Source: Elmis aenea
Taxonomy: Eukaryota > Arthropoda > Insecta > Coleoptera > Elmidae
Assembly (NCBI GenBank): GCA_947652605.1
Contig: OX393578.1
Coordinates: forward strand, 56,737,415 to 56,801,414
Direction: 5' to 3'
DNA: 64,000 bases
The translations under genes and the position numbers were made by a program. Under the pieces are notes generated by a model. That model was not told the origin of the DNA, did not search any database, and saw only the letters and a list, made by a program, of their open reading frames with translations. This document shows positions 44,801-56,224 of the stretch, one piece after another (positions within the stretch are counted from its first letter, which is position 1; every line of letters begins with the position of its first letter).

Positions 44801-45322
44801 AAGACCAAAATATTTAATTTCCTCTCCAAATTTATATTTTCGACCAATCACCAACTCAGATTTCTCAGAGACGACCAATAAACGCATGAAAATCTGTTAA
44901 TTGCGAAAAGGATATTATCAGTGTATGATTATGTTTATTGGTCGTTTCTAGGACATCTGGATTTGTTATTGGTCGAAAACGCAAATTTGATAGGAGGATG
45001 ATTTTGATTATCTGACAGGGAAATGTACAATTACTATCGTGTAATAATGCTCGTATTGGTAGTCTCTAGACGACGTAGGATTTGTGATTGGTTGAAAACG
45101 CTAATTTGACAGGTGAAGGAATTTTTTTGCGTAATGATAATCGTCTGAAAAATATTGCAGGGCAACCTGTACGTTATTATTTAGATTTATTATACTTAAT
45201 TTGTTTTCTTGACAACGCTTATAAAATCTTGAAAATATTTGCTCCATCAATCCCATAACACAGACTATGTGATCGTTTATGTTTGTTGTGTATTAATAAT
45301 AATCTGGTGTTGTGCATGTGTT
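44801..45322. repeat. 522-bp exact duplicate of 47470-47991
   Basis: I compared the two stretches line by line and saw no difference. The first ends at the N gap; the second is in the normal flank of element C. It contains the right part of the R repeat and about 200 bp of unique-looking flank. Most simply an assembly or haplotype artefact. Confidence 0.85.
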
Positions 45323-45522
45323 NNNNNNNNNNNNNNNNNNNNNNNNNNNNNNNNNNNNNNNNNNNNNNNNNNNNNNNNNNNNNNNNNNNNNNNNNNNNNN
45401 NNNNNNNNNNNNNNNNNNNNNNNNNNNNNNNNNNNNNNNNNNNNNNNNNNNNNNNNNNNNNNNNNNNNNNNNNNNNNNNNNNNNNNNNNNNNNNNNNNNN
45501 NNNNNNNNNNNNNNNNNNNNNN
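45323..45522. other. Assembly gap, 200 N
   Basis: Exactly 200 N, a round number that suggests a placeholder, not a measured length. The translated run of X upstream of the transposase is an artefact of this gap. Confidence 0.98.
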
Positions 45523-45544
45523 AAAGACGACGGAAATTATCGAA

Positions 45545-46606
45545 ATGAATTTCGAAAAGGACGAACTAGTCGATATGATTTTTGTACTAGGGGAGACTAA
45601 TAGAAATTGTTTATTGGCGAGTAGAATTTATGCGACACGTTATCCAGAAAGAAGACATGCGGAAGAAAAAAGTTTTAGAAACTTACTGAATCGATTTATT
45701 GAAACGGGAAGTGTGATGTACAAAAAACAAGAAAGAAACAAACCTATAATTACCGAGGAAAACGAATTTTCAGTTCTATTAACAGTAACTGAACATCCCC
45801 ATATGAGCCAAAAAGACATCGGTGAAGCAACCGGCATAACCGAGAGATCAGTACAACGCGTGCTGAAGAAAAATCGTTTACATGCGTACCATATTCAGTT
45901 GCATCAAGAACTAAGCAATGCTGATTTTCAATCACGTTCCGAATTTTGTGCGTGGGCAAGACTGAAAATACAGGAGGATCCTACATTTTTCCAGTATGTT
46001 TTGTTCTCAGATGAGGCGACATTTCATAAGAACGAATCTGTAAATAGGCATAATTTTCATTATTATTCAACCGAAAATCCTCATGTTATGCGACAAATTG
46101 ATCAACAGCATCGCTGGTCTTTGAATGTTGCGGGAGGAATTGTTGGAGATAATGTGGAAGGTCCGCTTTTTTTTGATGATCATCTTAATGGGCCCATGTA
46201 TTTACATTTTTTGCAACATGTATTACCCAGGTTATTAGATCATGTACCTCAGTATACAAAAAACAGGATGTGGTTCCAACAGGACGGGGCGCCTGCACAT
46301 TTTTCGCGAGACGTTAGGGCATATCTTGATAGCATTTTTCCCAACCAGTGGATTGGTAGAAGTGGACCCACCAGGTGGCCCGCCAGATCACCGGATTTGA
46401 CTAAACTTGACTTTTTTTTGTGGGGATACGTGAAAGGCATTGTGTATAACGAACCACCGACAACAGCAATAAATATGCAACAACGAATTGTTGACGTTTT
46501 TACAAGTATTTCACCTGAAATTTTAAGAAGAGTGCAAAGATCTTTTCAGCAGAGAATAGATTTGTGGTTGGATGAAAATGGAAGACATTTCGAACATTTA
46601 TTGTAG
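45545..46606 (+). CDS. IS630/Tc1-mariner-type DD41D transposase, 353 residues, uninterrupted
   Basis: Cut-and-paste transposase acting on TA targets. The frame from ATG 45545 has no stop until 46606. Residues 1-115 form an N-terminal DNA-binding part: a first helical segment (LVDMIFVLGETNRN, ATRYPERRH, the insect helix-turn-helix later called DUF4817, name from memory) and a second one (MSQKDIGEATGITERSVQRV). Catalytic residues: D156 in FSDEATFH, D247 in FQQDGAPAH, D289 in SPDLTKLDFFLWG; 41 residues separate the last two. The residue two before D289 is K where relatives have P (TPLD). The C-terminus GRHFEHLL matches the remnant in A2. The 353-residue length is usual for the group. An earlier ATG could be hidden in the gap 22 bp upstream. 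It lies between the inverted arms of element C and is the only apparently intact enzyme in the window; activity is not shown. Confidence 0.9.
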   Translation: MNFEKDELVDMIFVLGETNRNCLLASRIYATRYPERRHAEEKSFRNLLNRFIETGSVMYKKQERNKPIITEENEFSVLLTVTEHPHMSQKDIGEATGITERSVQRVLKKNRLHAYHIQLHQELSNADFQSRSEFCAWARLKIQEDPTFFQYVLFSDEATFHKNESVNRHNFHYYSTENPHVMRQIDQQHRWSLNVAGGIVGDNVEGPLFFDDHLNGPMYLHFLQHVLPRLLDHVPQYTKNRMWFQQDGAPAHFSRDVRAYLDSIFPNQWIGRSGPTRWPARSPDLTKLDFFLWGYVKGIVYNEPPTTAINMQQRIVDVFTSISPEILRRVQRSFQQRIDLWLDENGRHFEHLL

Positions 46607-47425
46607 TCGTTTCTCTTTTATGTACCTACCTATTTTCAATTTGTTACTTTCCATAGTTTTTGAATAAAAACGATTAATTTTATTACGTAATTAATATCCG
46701 CTCAAATTCTAAACTTATTCAAATGCTAAGTTGACACTTGCTTACATTTTGGCACTTGTTTTGCATAAGCGCGGCCTACTTCGGTGCATAAAAATGCAAT
46801 TAAATGGCTACTTTTTTGAAAAGTATTGAATATCTCAACAACTACGGGGTTTAGACATAGGACACCCCCCATAAAAATTGAAGGGGAAAAAAAATGCTAT
46901 CGAATAGCATAATAAAACAAGGGTGTTTACATTTGAAAAAAATAAGTTATGTCACTTTGAAGTTTAGAAAGTTTGGCATTTGTTTGTGAACACCCTGTAT
47001 CAATAAATTTTTATTTTTTATTTTTAAAATGTTGCTCCCTAACCGAACTAACATTATTGATAAAACTTATTTCTTAACTTCAAGAAACGAGGTCGCTACG
47101 ATTTTTTAAAGTTGGGCCTGCTAATGTCAGATTTTTCGGAAAAAAATTAATAAGTTGGCAACCCTGACACAAAATCAAAAAATGAAAAGACATTCATGTA
47201 GAGGTTAAAAAATGACATCCGAAGACCTAAAAATATACAGGGTGTTCCATTTAAAAAAATCTTTGTTTTTGTTATGGCACGAAAATGGGACACCCTGTAT
47301 AGCTGAAAATAATTTTAAGACGTAGATCTTTTGAAACCAATAACTTTTTGTATTTAAGTTTTTTTTCTATCTCCTACGGGCGGGGCGCTATGAAAGCCCG
47401 ACGCACTAATGCAGGACCCTGTATA

Positions 47426-47850
47426 TTAAAGTAACGCTACTGGTCGCCGAAATTCGTCAAAAAATTATCAAGACCAAAATATTTAATTTCCTCTCCAAAT
47501 TTATATTTTCGACCAATCACCAACTCAGATTTCTCAGAGACGACCAATAAACGCATGAAAATCTGTTAATTGCGAAAAGGATATTATCAGTGTATGATTA
47601 TGTTTATTGGTCGTTTCTAGGACATCTGGATTTGTTATTGGTCGAAAACGCAAATTTGATAGGAGGATGATTTTGATTATCTGACAGGGAAATGTACAAT
47701 TACTATCGTGTAATAATGCTCGTATTGGTAGTCTCTAGACGACGTAGGATTTGTGATTGGTTGAAAACGCTAATTTGACAGGTGAAGGAATTTTTTTGCG
47801 TAATGATAATCGTCTGAAAAATATTGCAGGGCAACCTGTACGTTATTATT
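47426..47850 (+). repeat. R-family repeat, right of element C
   Basis: TTAAAGTAACGCTACTGGTC, then AAATTTATATTTTCGACCAA, GACCAATAAACGCATGAAAA, GTTTATTGGTCGTTTCTAGG and TTGGTTGAAAACGCTAATTT, as in the 28.9-29.6 kb copy. Confidence 0.75.
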
Positions 47851-47991
47851 TAGATTTATTATACTTAATTTGTTTTCTTGACAACGCTTATAAAATCTTG
47901 AAAATATTTGCTCCATCAATCCCATAACACAGACTATGTGATCGTTTATGTTTGTTGTGTATTAATAATAATCTGGTGTTGTGCATGTGTT

Positions 47992-49092
47992 TGTACATTA
48001 TTTTATAGTTGGGTCTGTTTACTGACAAAATTATGGAGGTTTCTATGTGCCTCTATGGGCTCGTGTATTAATATCGTAAAAAGGGATTTTAGGATCCAGA
48101 CAACGTGTAATCAGCAAATATTAGCTATACGTGATGGCACATAAATAAAGTTAGGTCTCCGAAAATTGTTAATAGATACAATGCTGCAGAAAATGTGTTT
48201 ATTGGAAAACGTAAAAATAGTCGTAGTTAAAATGTAACATTTATTAATTGCTTGTTATAAGCACTTAAGTTTCTATAATGATAACTAAACTTATAAATCG
48301 ACTTGGAGATAATTTTGGTTGCAATTTTATTTTTTATTTGACTTTGTTGCTCTTTGTCATTTGGACTACTCTTTGGCTTGTTAATTTTTAATTAATCTAG
48401 ACTTTTCATGAAAATGTATTAATTATAAGATACTTTGCTGAATTCAATAAGAATGTTTCTATAGTTGTTATTTAAATTGGCAAAAAATAATCAATATGTC
48501 TGTTCCTAAAATGTTAAAATTAGCCTCTCAATCTTAGTCAAATGCTATTTTATTTGTCCTTAAATAAATATTTATAATAAACATTATTTTAAAATTATAT
48601 AACACACATAATATAACCTTATAGTACATCACATAACAAGTGTTATACGCACGAGTGTAAAAGTTATGTATTTCCACGAGTACGTAATTGCATTACAACT
48701 CGTGTTATGTACCTTACTTTTTCTACGATCACGTAATACCAACGATTTTAACGGCTTTTTGGCTAATATACACATGTAATTATGATCTTGGCAATTTGAC
48801 ATGTCTAGACAATTGTGGGTTTTGCGTTAAAACTCACTTACTGGGCATGCAGAAAGTGTTTGACATGAGTTTACCTGGATCATTTCTTTAAAAAACTGCT
48901 CTTTTTGCTTACCGTGCGTAAGCACCCACTTACTATGCATGGAGGCTGTACGGTAAGAGTCGTTTACATTAGTGGTCGCAGAAAAAAAAAAGTTTTATTA
49001 GAAAACTGCGGAGCTAATGTCTAAACCATACAATATTATATTAATTTTCAAGATCACGTTATACCTTTTTAATTCTCCAAAGGTAAGCAAAG
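47992..49092. other. No recognised gene
   Basis: No supported coding feature. Near 48625-48710 ACATAACAAGTGTTA and ACTCGTGTTATGT form a loose inverted pair. Confidence 0.4.
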
Positions 49093-49298
49093 CATTTTGA
49101 ATGTAATTTCGTTCCCTGAATGGCAATTTAAAGTCTTTACAACTTTTAGTTAGATAATTGTGAATCTCAGAATTTTTGTTAAATATTTTAACAAACATTT
49201 TGATTGTAATTTTAATTCCCAAATAGCAATTTAAAATCTTTTCAGTACCTAGTTGGATAATTGTGAAGCTCAGAATTTTGGATATATTTACATAAAAT
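49093..49298. repeat. Diverged two-unit tandem repeat, 103-bp period
   Basis: CATTTTGA(A/T)TGTAATTT starts the units at 49093 and 49196; both contain GCAATTTAAA.TCTTT and GATAATTGTGAA.CTCAGAAT. Confidence 0.75.
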
Positions 49299-49629
49299 TT
49301 GGAAGCAGGTTAACTATAATTTTAAAAACGAAGATAATGGTCCTAAGAACTATCCGTTGTTTGATACTAAGCCACTGTAAAGTATCTAACATTAGAGTAA
49401 TTTTGGTGTACCTTAAACAGTGTAAAATCATTCTTATTACCTAATTTGCAGTTTTTGGAGTCTGTCGTTCGCCAGAAATAAAATACTGGAGCAGTATTCA
49501 AAATGGGGAGCAACGATTCTCGTATTAGAATTTTGGTATTGATTGGAAGTTAACTACTTAATATAACGAGGTTACAATTTTTTTTAGATAGCTTCTTAAC
49601 TATATAATCTGCATTACTTTAAAATTTAG

Positions 49630-49790
49630 CTTTTTGTCCGTTATACTTGTTATACCTAGATATTTAACTTCATCCACTCTATTTAATGCTACACTATCCA
49701 GTTATTTGACTTGTTGCTTTAGCAAATTCTTATTGTTTATCACTAACTATTTTGTTTTTTTGACATTCACTTTTAATTAGCTCGGGCAAG
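49630..49790 (-). pseudogene. Reverse transcriptase fragment
   Basis: Minus strand: KVNVKKTK.LVINNKNLLKQ then LDSVALNRVDEVKYLGITSI, resembling the post-palm segment ending in the 'YLG' block. About 50 codons, two stops. The clade cannot be told. Confidence 0.5.
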
Positions 49791-50757
49791 GTTGTCTTGA
49801 AGCATATGCTTTTTGTACGTAGAATATTGACATTATGTTTATGTTCAGCAGAAATACAATTCTAATTTTCAAACGTGTTTGCTATTTATTTATTTCCCTG
49901 ACAGCACTGGACATTAACTAACGTAATAAAAATTTATAAGTCTCTGTATATGCAGAAGCGTGACAACAGCAAATTAAAAAATGCAGTCCGATCAATAATG
50001 CCATACGTTTATCCAGTATTTTTTGTATTTCATGGTTTGTAATTCGTTGTCGTTTAGGCAAAAAAAAGATGTTTTTGCAGCAGTGTAATGGTCGCAATAC
50101 ATGCGAGATTTAAATGAGGACCTATTATTAAACATTTCTAAAAGTAATGTGAGTCGATTTGAATGAAGCAATGCAAAAAAAATTGCTAAATATAAACGAT
50201 CATGACATTAGAAGCTATTCGAAAAGTTATTGCATTACTCATGCAAATTAATTTTGTCGTGCATGAAATACCCACTGCATTTTTTGCAAATAAAATTTAT
50301 TACGCAGATTAAAGCTTATCCCTTTTATTTTGTAATATTGCGTGAATTTCACTGACGAATAGCGAAGTTAAAACTTCGCTGTAAATTTCGTTCAGTTTTT
50401 AATTAAAGTAAACATGTAATAATTATAATCGGGTTTTAAATGCGTTGTAGCTAAAGTTTAAAGGGAATTTTATTGTTCACAAAGAATAAAAGGGCAAATG
50501 ATTAATTAAAGACGCAATGCTAAATTTTTTTTTTTCGATTCAACTTCCTTCCATTGCACATTCCAGCGTTTTCAAGCAATTTTAGCTTATAATACACTAA
50601 AAGCTTTTAACACGCCTGCACAATTTACCTCCGTAGCGGCTTTAACTTGTTCTATCCATCTACATGAGAGTTATATTACGGCTTTCGCTGTTCCTCGCTT
50701 TCTAGTGTTAATTTTTGCTTGCCTTTCCAATCATCTTCACCTTTAAAAAACTAATCT
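49791..50757. other. No recognised gene
   Basis: No supported feature. Confidence 0.4.
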
Positions 50758-51868
50758 GTCAACACATACTTATGTGAATTAACGGACGACCAAAGCACCG
50801 ACTACTCACTTTGGAAGGCTGCTGAAAAGATCAACAGGCCAATAAAACATATCCCACTAATCCGCAGAGAAGACAGAACATGGGCAAGGGATGCTAAACA
50901 AAAAGTGGAAGCCTTTGCCGAATAGAAAATACTTTTTAACATATGCCAAACAGTCTGAAATCGACAATCCAGATGAAGTCAATGAAAACCAAAACATAAA
51001 ACTTACTACTCCAAAGGAAGTAAAAGAAGTAATTAAGAAACAAATCAATCCCCAAAAGCCCCTGGATGCGACTTGATTACTGGAGAGATCCTAAAGCGAT
51101 TACCAAAAAAAAGGTATTGTAAAACTTCCAAATCTAATAAATGCCACTTTTCGACTACAATATGTTCCTATTATATGGAAAACAGCCGAAGCAACTATGT
51201 TACCAAAACCGGTGAAACCGAACAATGAGATCACATCATATAGGCCAATTTCACTTCTACCTATAATATCAAAGCTTTTTGAAAAGCTGTTATTAAAAAT
51301 CAGTTTGGAGTTCGTGACAAACACTTCACCAAAGACCAGGTTCATCGAATAATAAATGACATAGAGAAGTCCTTACCTATAAGAAAAAAAAAGTTCGGTA
51401 ACATTCCTTAATGTTGTTAAAGCATTTGACTAAGTCTGGCATAAAGGTTTACTAATGAAATTAAAGAAAATGCTTCCTGTTCAATATAGTCAGCTCCTGG
51501 AGTCATATCTACCTCAGCGAACGTTAAAGGTCAAAATGGAAAACGAGTACTCAGAACTTGGGTTTATAAGAGCAGGTGTACCTCAAGGAAGTGTCCTCAG
51601 ACCGTTATTGTACCTGCTGTATAGACGTGACATTCCAGAAACACAAAACGTAAAACTCGCCACATTTGCTGACGACACCGCAGTTGTAACTACAGGAGCA
51701 ACCATAGAAGAAACAATAGGACATTTCCAAAGCGCAATTAATAAAATATATGCATGGACAAAACAGTGGCATAAAAAATTAACGAAGAAATATCTGTCCA
51801 CGTTAATTTCACCAACAAAAAAAATAAACCACCTACCAGTGTATCTAAATAACAAGCTAAGTAAATGA
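50758..51868 (+). pseudogene. Jockey-like ORF2, reverse transcriptase core
   Basis: Plus strand. STDYSLWKAAEKINRPIKHI and RTWARDAKQKVEAFAE, then PDEVNENQNIKLTTPKEVKE, PIIWKTAEATMLPKPVKPN, ITSYRPISLLPIISKLFEKL (fingers, conserved 'YRPISLL'), VVKAFD.VWHKGLLMKLKK (motif A), AGVPQGSVLRPLLYLLYRRD (motif B), KLATFADDTAVVTTGATIEE (motif C, catalytic FADD intact), then AWTKQWHKKL. At least five frameshifts or stops break it. It is the longest Jockey piece present and shows the parent sequence of the chimera at 2.2 kb. It ends near 51868 without the C-terminal domain. Confidence 0.92.
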
Positions 51869-51918
51869 AGACCGTTAAGGTATTATGTGTCTGCTAATTA
51901 CAGGATAATCTGTTTTTG

Positions 51919-52138
51919 CCTATTCTTCAGGTTCAAATTGCCTTGCTCCAAGATTTTTCTTAGGACACGATGGTGCTAAGCCGCAACAATAAGGATGATA
52001 CATTTGCTCAACAAAATTACAATACTGAATAATGTTTTGAATTCTTAGAGCCTTGTGCACTTTGCAGTGGTCAAGAAGCAGCAAAAAGTTTTGTCTCTGA
52101 CAAGAGGTTGGCAAATTTTGTAGCAAAGTAACTTTCAA
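51919..52138 (-). pseudogene. mariner/IS630-type transposase fragment
   Basis: A minus frame of 72 codons: FLLLDHCKVHKALRIQNIIQ then EQMYHPYCCGLAPSC and KKNLGARQFEPEE. The layout parallels the 'LL.DN...H.a..iq.....f.. ..HPpYSPdLaP.D' catalytic segment. The site of the last aspartate is replaced (APSC), so it is dead. Family inferred from this block only. Confidence 0.5.
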
Positions 52139-52340
52139 ATTCTAAACAGTTCTACTAAAAATCTCTTCTATAACTACAGAACTATTGTCCGATTCAAAAT
52201 TACTAGACTAGAAACTTTAAAGGCTTTTAATTGCCATTCAGAATACAAAATTTTGCTCAAATTTTTCTATTTTATAAAGGGAATTATACTTAAAAGTGAA
52301 ACTAATATTGTAAGGTTTATACGTAAGCTCAGTAGTTTAG

Positions 52341-52625
52341 TTAACCCTTTCGTCCCGAGTGGTACACATATGTACCACACATGTTTTAAAACACCTGAAA
52401 GCCAAATTAAACGTTTTAGAGATGCGAGAATTGTACCATGCCGTTATTTAGACTTGCAGTTATGTGTCTCGATGTAAATATACTGCAGATTTTGACAAAA
52501 AAATAATACTTGCAGGTTTTATTACGTTATTTGGTACCTGATGGTACACATACGTACCACACTAAAACCCTGTTTGGTACATATGTGTACCAACAGGGTT
52601 TTAGTGTACCAACAGGGTTTTACGT
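52341..52625. mobile_element. Possible piggyBac-like left end with GGTACACATATGTACC repeats
   Basis: TTAACCCTTTCGTCCCGAG at 52341 has a TTAA plus CCCTTT start like many piggyBac-type ends. GGTACACATATGTACC follows, with its inverted form GGTACATATGTGTACC near 52580 and GGTACACATACGTACC near 52543. ACCAACAGGGTTTTA is duplicated near 52592 and 52609. No partner end was found in the window. Confidence 0.35.
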
Positions 52626-52760
52626 AAGTTTTAAAATTGAAAACATGATTAGCAAAACGAATAACTATGATTATTATATTTAGTTAATGAGATTCCTTCC
52701 GCGTTCCAGAAGACTGTAGCCATCACCTTTTTTCGCAGAATATTAAGTTTTAACCTTTTT

Positions 52761-52912
52761 TGGAGATGCCAAGCTTTTGTGAACCCACTGCATAGACTCT
52801 AGTTTTGTAGTAAGACCCTTTCGATAAACCAGGCTTTGGAGATGCCAAGCTGTTGTAAACCACTGCATGGACTCTAGTTTTAAAGTAAGACCCTTTTGAT
52901 AAACCAGGCTTT
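52761..52912. repeat. Tandem duplication, 76-bp unit, two copies
   Basis: TGGAGATGCCAAGCTGTTGT-type units start at 52761 and 52837 and each ends GATAAACCAGGCTTT. About 90 percent identical by eye, thus recent. Confidence 0.85.
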
Positions 52913-53230
52913 AAAACAAATCGCAATTCTTAAAAAGCCAGTATACCAAGTTTTCTTGAGAAATATTCCTCCAGCAAAGTTTTTGCTCTGTTGCAAGCAG
53001 TCGGCATCTAACGCTCAGAAACTTTTTTGTGCCCGAATTGTCCTGTAAAATTTCAAAATATGTTTCAGATACAATAACTTTCTTATCGATAATAGAGACT
53101 TTCATTTGGCGGTCGGTCAACACAAAATTCTTTCCTTTTTTGTTTCATCTGTACTTGCCTCCAGAAATCTTCTAGGTCTTGTGTGATCTCGGATAAATTC
53201 TCTATCCGTTTGAGCTGTTTAAAACAGAAT
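52911..53230 (-). pseudogene. Unrecognised coding-like remnant
   Basis: The minus strand reads LSEITQDLEDFWRQVQMKQK, then in another frame (52911-53123) KVSIIDKKVIVSETYFEILQ and QENLVYWLFKNCDLF. The composition looks protein-like, and it extends into the 76-bp duplication (KPGLSKGSYYKTRV). No family was recognised; a transposase piece belonging to the possible piggyBac-like end at 52.3 kb is conceivable. Confidence 0.3.
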
Positions 53231-54640
53231 TTTACTTAAAAATTACGAAACAAAAATGCTTTCGCATATTCAATAAAAATTAAATTACACGTATAATATA
53301 CTGAATGTTATCTATTTTTCTCACATTTTCTTGTTTAAATAATTTAAAAAATGATGAGCGACAACCCCTATTGTTGGCAGTACCAGTGGAAAAAAATTCA
53401 AAGAGTTATCACATGAAGCTTTTCATTCGCGCGAAGTTTAATGAAAGCTTTTATAAATTGATGTTGATCTTTAGTTTAATTGATTAATGACAATTTAATT
53501 ATAAAAGTGTCCATATACCCGTGAGAGTTTCACGTTTCACAAGTCCTGTATTTCCACGGACAATTAATTTTAGTCAGTTTATTATGGTACATGACAGCGT
53601 ATATTCCCAAAAGAATAACAAAATTTGTTGCTGTTAATATTGAGGTGGGTACAGAGGCTTGTATTTGCTAACTTATCCTTGTTTTAGTTTATGACGGTGA
53701 ATGGCTATAACGTTATAGTAGCTATAATATTTTCCCCAAAATTTGGGAGCCTCTTTCCATTCCATTTTCTCACCCTTTGCAGTCTCTGCCACTGTTTTAT
53801 TTCACATTTTCCCAGTTCTCCCTCTGAGTTTTTCTCCTGCACTGTTGCTAATTTTACCAATTTAATCACCACTTTTAAAACAGTCATACATTTTTTATTT
53901 CATTAAAAGCAAAGTAGTTTACTGTGGGACTTATTTTAAAACACCGAAGCAAATACATTAGCAGAAATAAGTGAGTTCAAATCTCCAGTTACGACTCATT
54001 TTTAATTAAAAGCCGTTCAAGGGAAATTCTGCATCCGAAACCCACTTCTAAACACGTTCCCGTGATACTGTAAATAAATCAGTACGTGGAACATCAAAGA
54101 CCGCTTAGTGTGAATGTTTGCTGCACATTATTAGTTTGAATTTCAAGCTGATGGATTTAAAGATAAGTTCAGGGAAGCTTAAATTTAAATGTGCTATCAG
54201 AATATGTTATATAGAATTTTTTCCCACTTACAAAAAATACCCACCACTTTAAATAACTAATCTGTTTTACCTAAGGCCTAATCAAAAAAAATTAAAACTG
54301 CTGTTACAAAGAGATTTCTGGCTATTTCGGGGACGATTTCTTGCACTTAATTTTTTATTTTAACAGTAACAAAAGCTGTGTGTTACAATAAATGCAAACT
54401 TTGTAAGTTGTAGAATGTAAAACAACAGCATATTTAGTGGTGGAGGAGACGGGGGATGAAAGTAACATATATTTTTTTTTTATTTCTCATAGAGGATAAC
54501 AAGTTTTTGTTATATCCAAATTGATTTAATGATAGATTGGACATTATTCTTCCTTCCAAGATATTTATTTCATAAGTTTTGTAAAGCATATGTGAGAATT
54601 GTTTTTTTCTGTAGTAAGACAGCTGTTACTTCCAACTTCA
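53231..54640. other. No recognised gene
   Basis: No supported feature. A 60-codon minus frame at 53705-53887 is basic and unassigned. Confidence 0.4.
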
Positions 54641-54654
54641 ACGTTGGGGCTAAA

Positions 54655-55345
54655 AATAACAATGATCGGGGTAAGTTGTAACGGCATAATGATTTACACA
54701 GCTGATACATAGTGGGTATTCATCAACAAAATTAATATTTGATTCGAAAATACATATTAGCAAAATGAAACAATAAAAATCAATTCTTTGGTTCAATACA
54801 AAATGATAAGTGGACATTATCAATATTAAAAAATGCGAAACAAAAAGATACAATAAATTGGAAAATTAATCCGACAAGTTTTGTTCTCATCTACGAAGAA
54901 AACCACCAATGATGTGCTAAGATTGAACATTTGCTAGGGAAAACATCGATTGGGGTTGGTTGTAACACTGTTACTTTTGACCCCAAGTGTACACAAAACA
55001 AATTGTAGGGAATGCACAATTGACCACGATTCCAACGTCAAATTGTATTGCATACACCAATAGCCAACAAAATTTAGAACATAATAATCTAGGTACTTTT
55101 TTGTTCCTCTTTTAGAGATCGCCTAAAAGTCACTCGACCGGTGGCACAATGCTTTAACTTTTAGGCGAAAATTGTGACTCTGGCTGGCAAAAACTTAACC
55201 TCTATGGCAGATGATTACTAGCAGTAGGTAGAGTAGGGAGGTGGATGTAAATGAACATTGTGCAAGCGCTTAGGGTGATGTGTAACAAAAATTAAAGAAG
55301 CACTGTTACAACCTACCGTGTTAGTTTTATCCCTGGTCTCCTCTA
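54655..55345. repeat. Cluster of GGGGT(A/T)(A/G)GTTGTAAC motifs
   Basis: GGGGTAAGTTGTAACGG near 54667, GGGGTTGGTTGTAACAC near 54953, TTACTTTTGACCCC near 54971, and the complement CTGTTACAACCTACC near 55304. This resembles a TIR element with repeated end motifs. A clean pair of ends with target duplication was not found. Confidence 0.4.
55120..55167. repeat. 11-bp stem hairpin
   Basis: CGCCTAAAAGT (55120-55130) and ACTTTTAGGCG (55157-55167) are perfect complements around 26 bases. Confidence 0.75.
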
Positions 55346-56224
55346 CACAAATAAAGTGGGTTGCAATCGAAAATAAATGTAAATTTAGAGATTTTTGGGG
55401 CAATGGGTTATTTAAAAATAAATTTGTAACTAATTGTACCAAGCATTAGTTATCTTTTACGGATAGTTTATGTTTATCATGCCATGTTATACAATTCCAT
55501 TAATATATGGCAAATGAACCAATCTATCACTAATTTTAATCTGAATATGTTTAATCGTTCATCCATTAAAGCAAAAATAATTTAAAGTACAATTTACCGG
55601 TTTAAATACAAGTCTACGATAATTTAATAACATGGTCACATTTCGGATTGCTTCATTTTAAAAGCTTTATGAAATCCTAGTTAAGTATTCGATAGTAAAA
55701 ACTAAAGAGTGCTTTAAGATTGTTTCCCGTGTGATAAACTGAAGTGTAAAAGAATTATGCCGAACAATAAAATATAAAAGTATGCTTTACCTGTTTTTAA
55801 CAACAATTTAATTCTTGCTTAAACTTACGGGGATGAAATAAACAGTTGCAAGTCAAGCGTTTAAAGGGTGCAAATTATTATGAATTGCCAATTATAGTCA
55901 TTTCATTGGCTTAACTTAAAAGTTTTATGAGGTAATGATGAGTAATTGATTTTTGATAGTCCACCAATGTGAACAAATTTGCGTAAGCAATAGAGAGAAA
56001 AGTACGCGCAGTGATTTAATACTTCCATGTAAGGGGTTGCTTCCCAACCGAAATAATAGCTCAGCTGGATTCTACTTTGGGTGGGTTTTGTTTCTTGTTT
56101 TCCATTGTTTAAACATGGATTTGTGGCGTAAAACGTGATGAGCATTGAAAATGTACAACGTTGAGATAGGTCAAATAGGGCTACTTCTCAGGAAACGTCC
56201 CAAAAAATACATCAAATTGTGTTG
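55346..56224. other. No recognised gene
   Basis: No supported feature. Confidence 0.4.

Larger units (their letters stand above)
44492..47421. mobile_element. Foldback element C with DD41D transposase
   Basis: Ends CAGGGTCCTGCATTAGTGCG on both sides (right one complemented); TATA borders at 44488-44491 and 47422-47425. Arms of about 310 bp (44492-44800 and ~47112-47421) include inner ACAGGGTGTTCCATTT motifs. The transposase lies between them on the plus strand. The left arm breaks off at 44800 and runs into sequence that also follows the right end, followed by an assembly gap, so the displayed internal structure is not reliable to the left of 45523. The transposase and right arm seem complete. 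Confidence 0.85.

Noticed and set aside
45239..45544. N-terminal extension of the transposase through the N run
   Set aside because: It is translated through 200 N and, before that, through a duplicated flank; not real coding evidence.
48600..48720. Loose inverted repeat around ACATAACAAGTG / CTCGTGTTATGT as a MITE
   Set aside because: Short and imperfect, with no target duplication.
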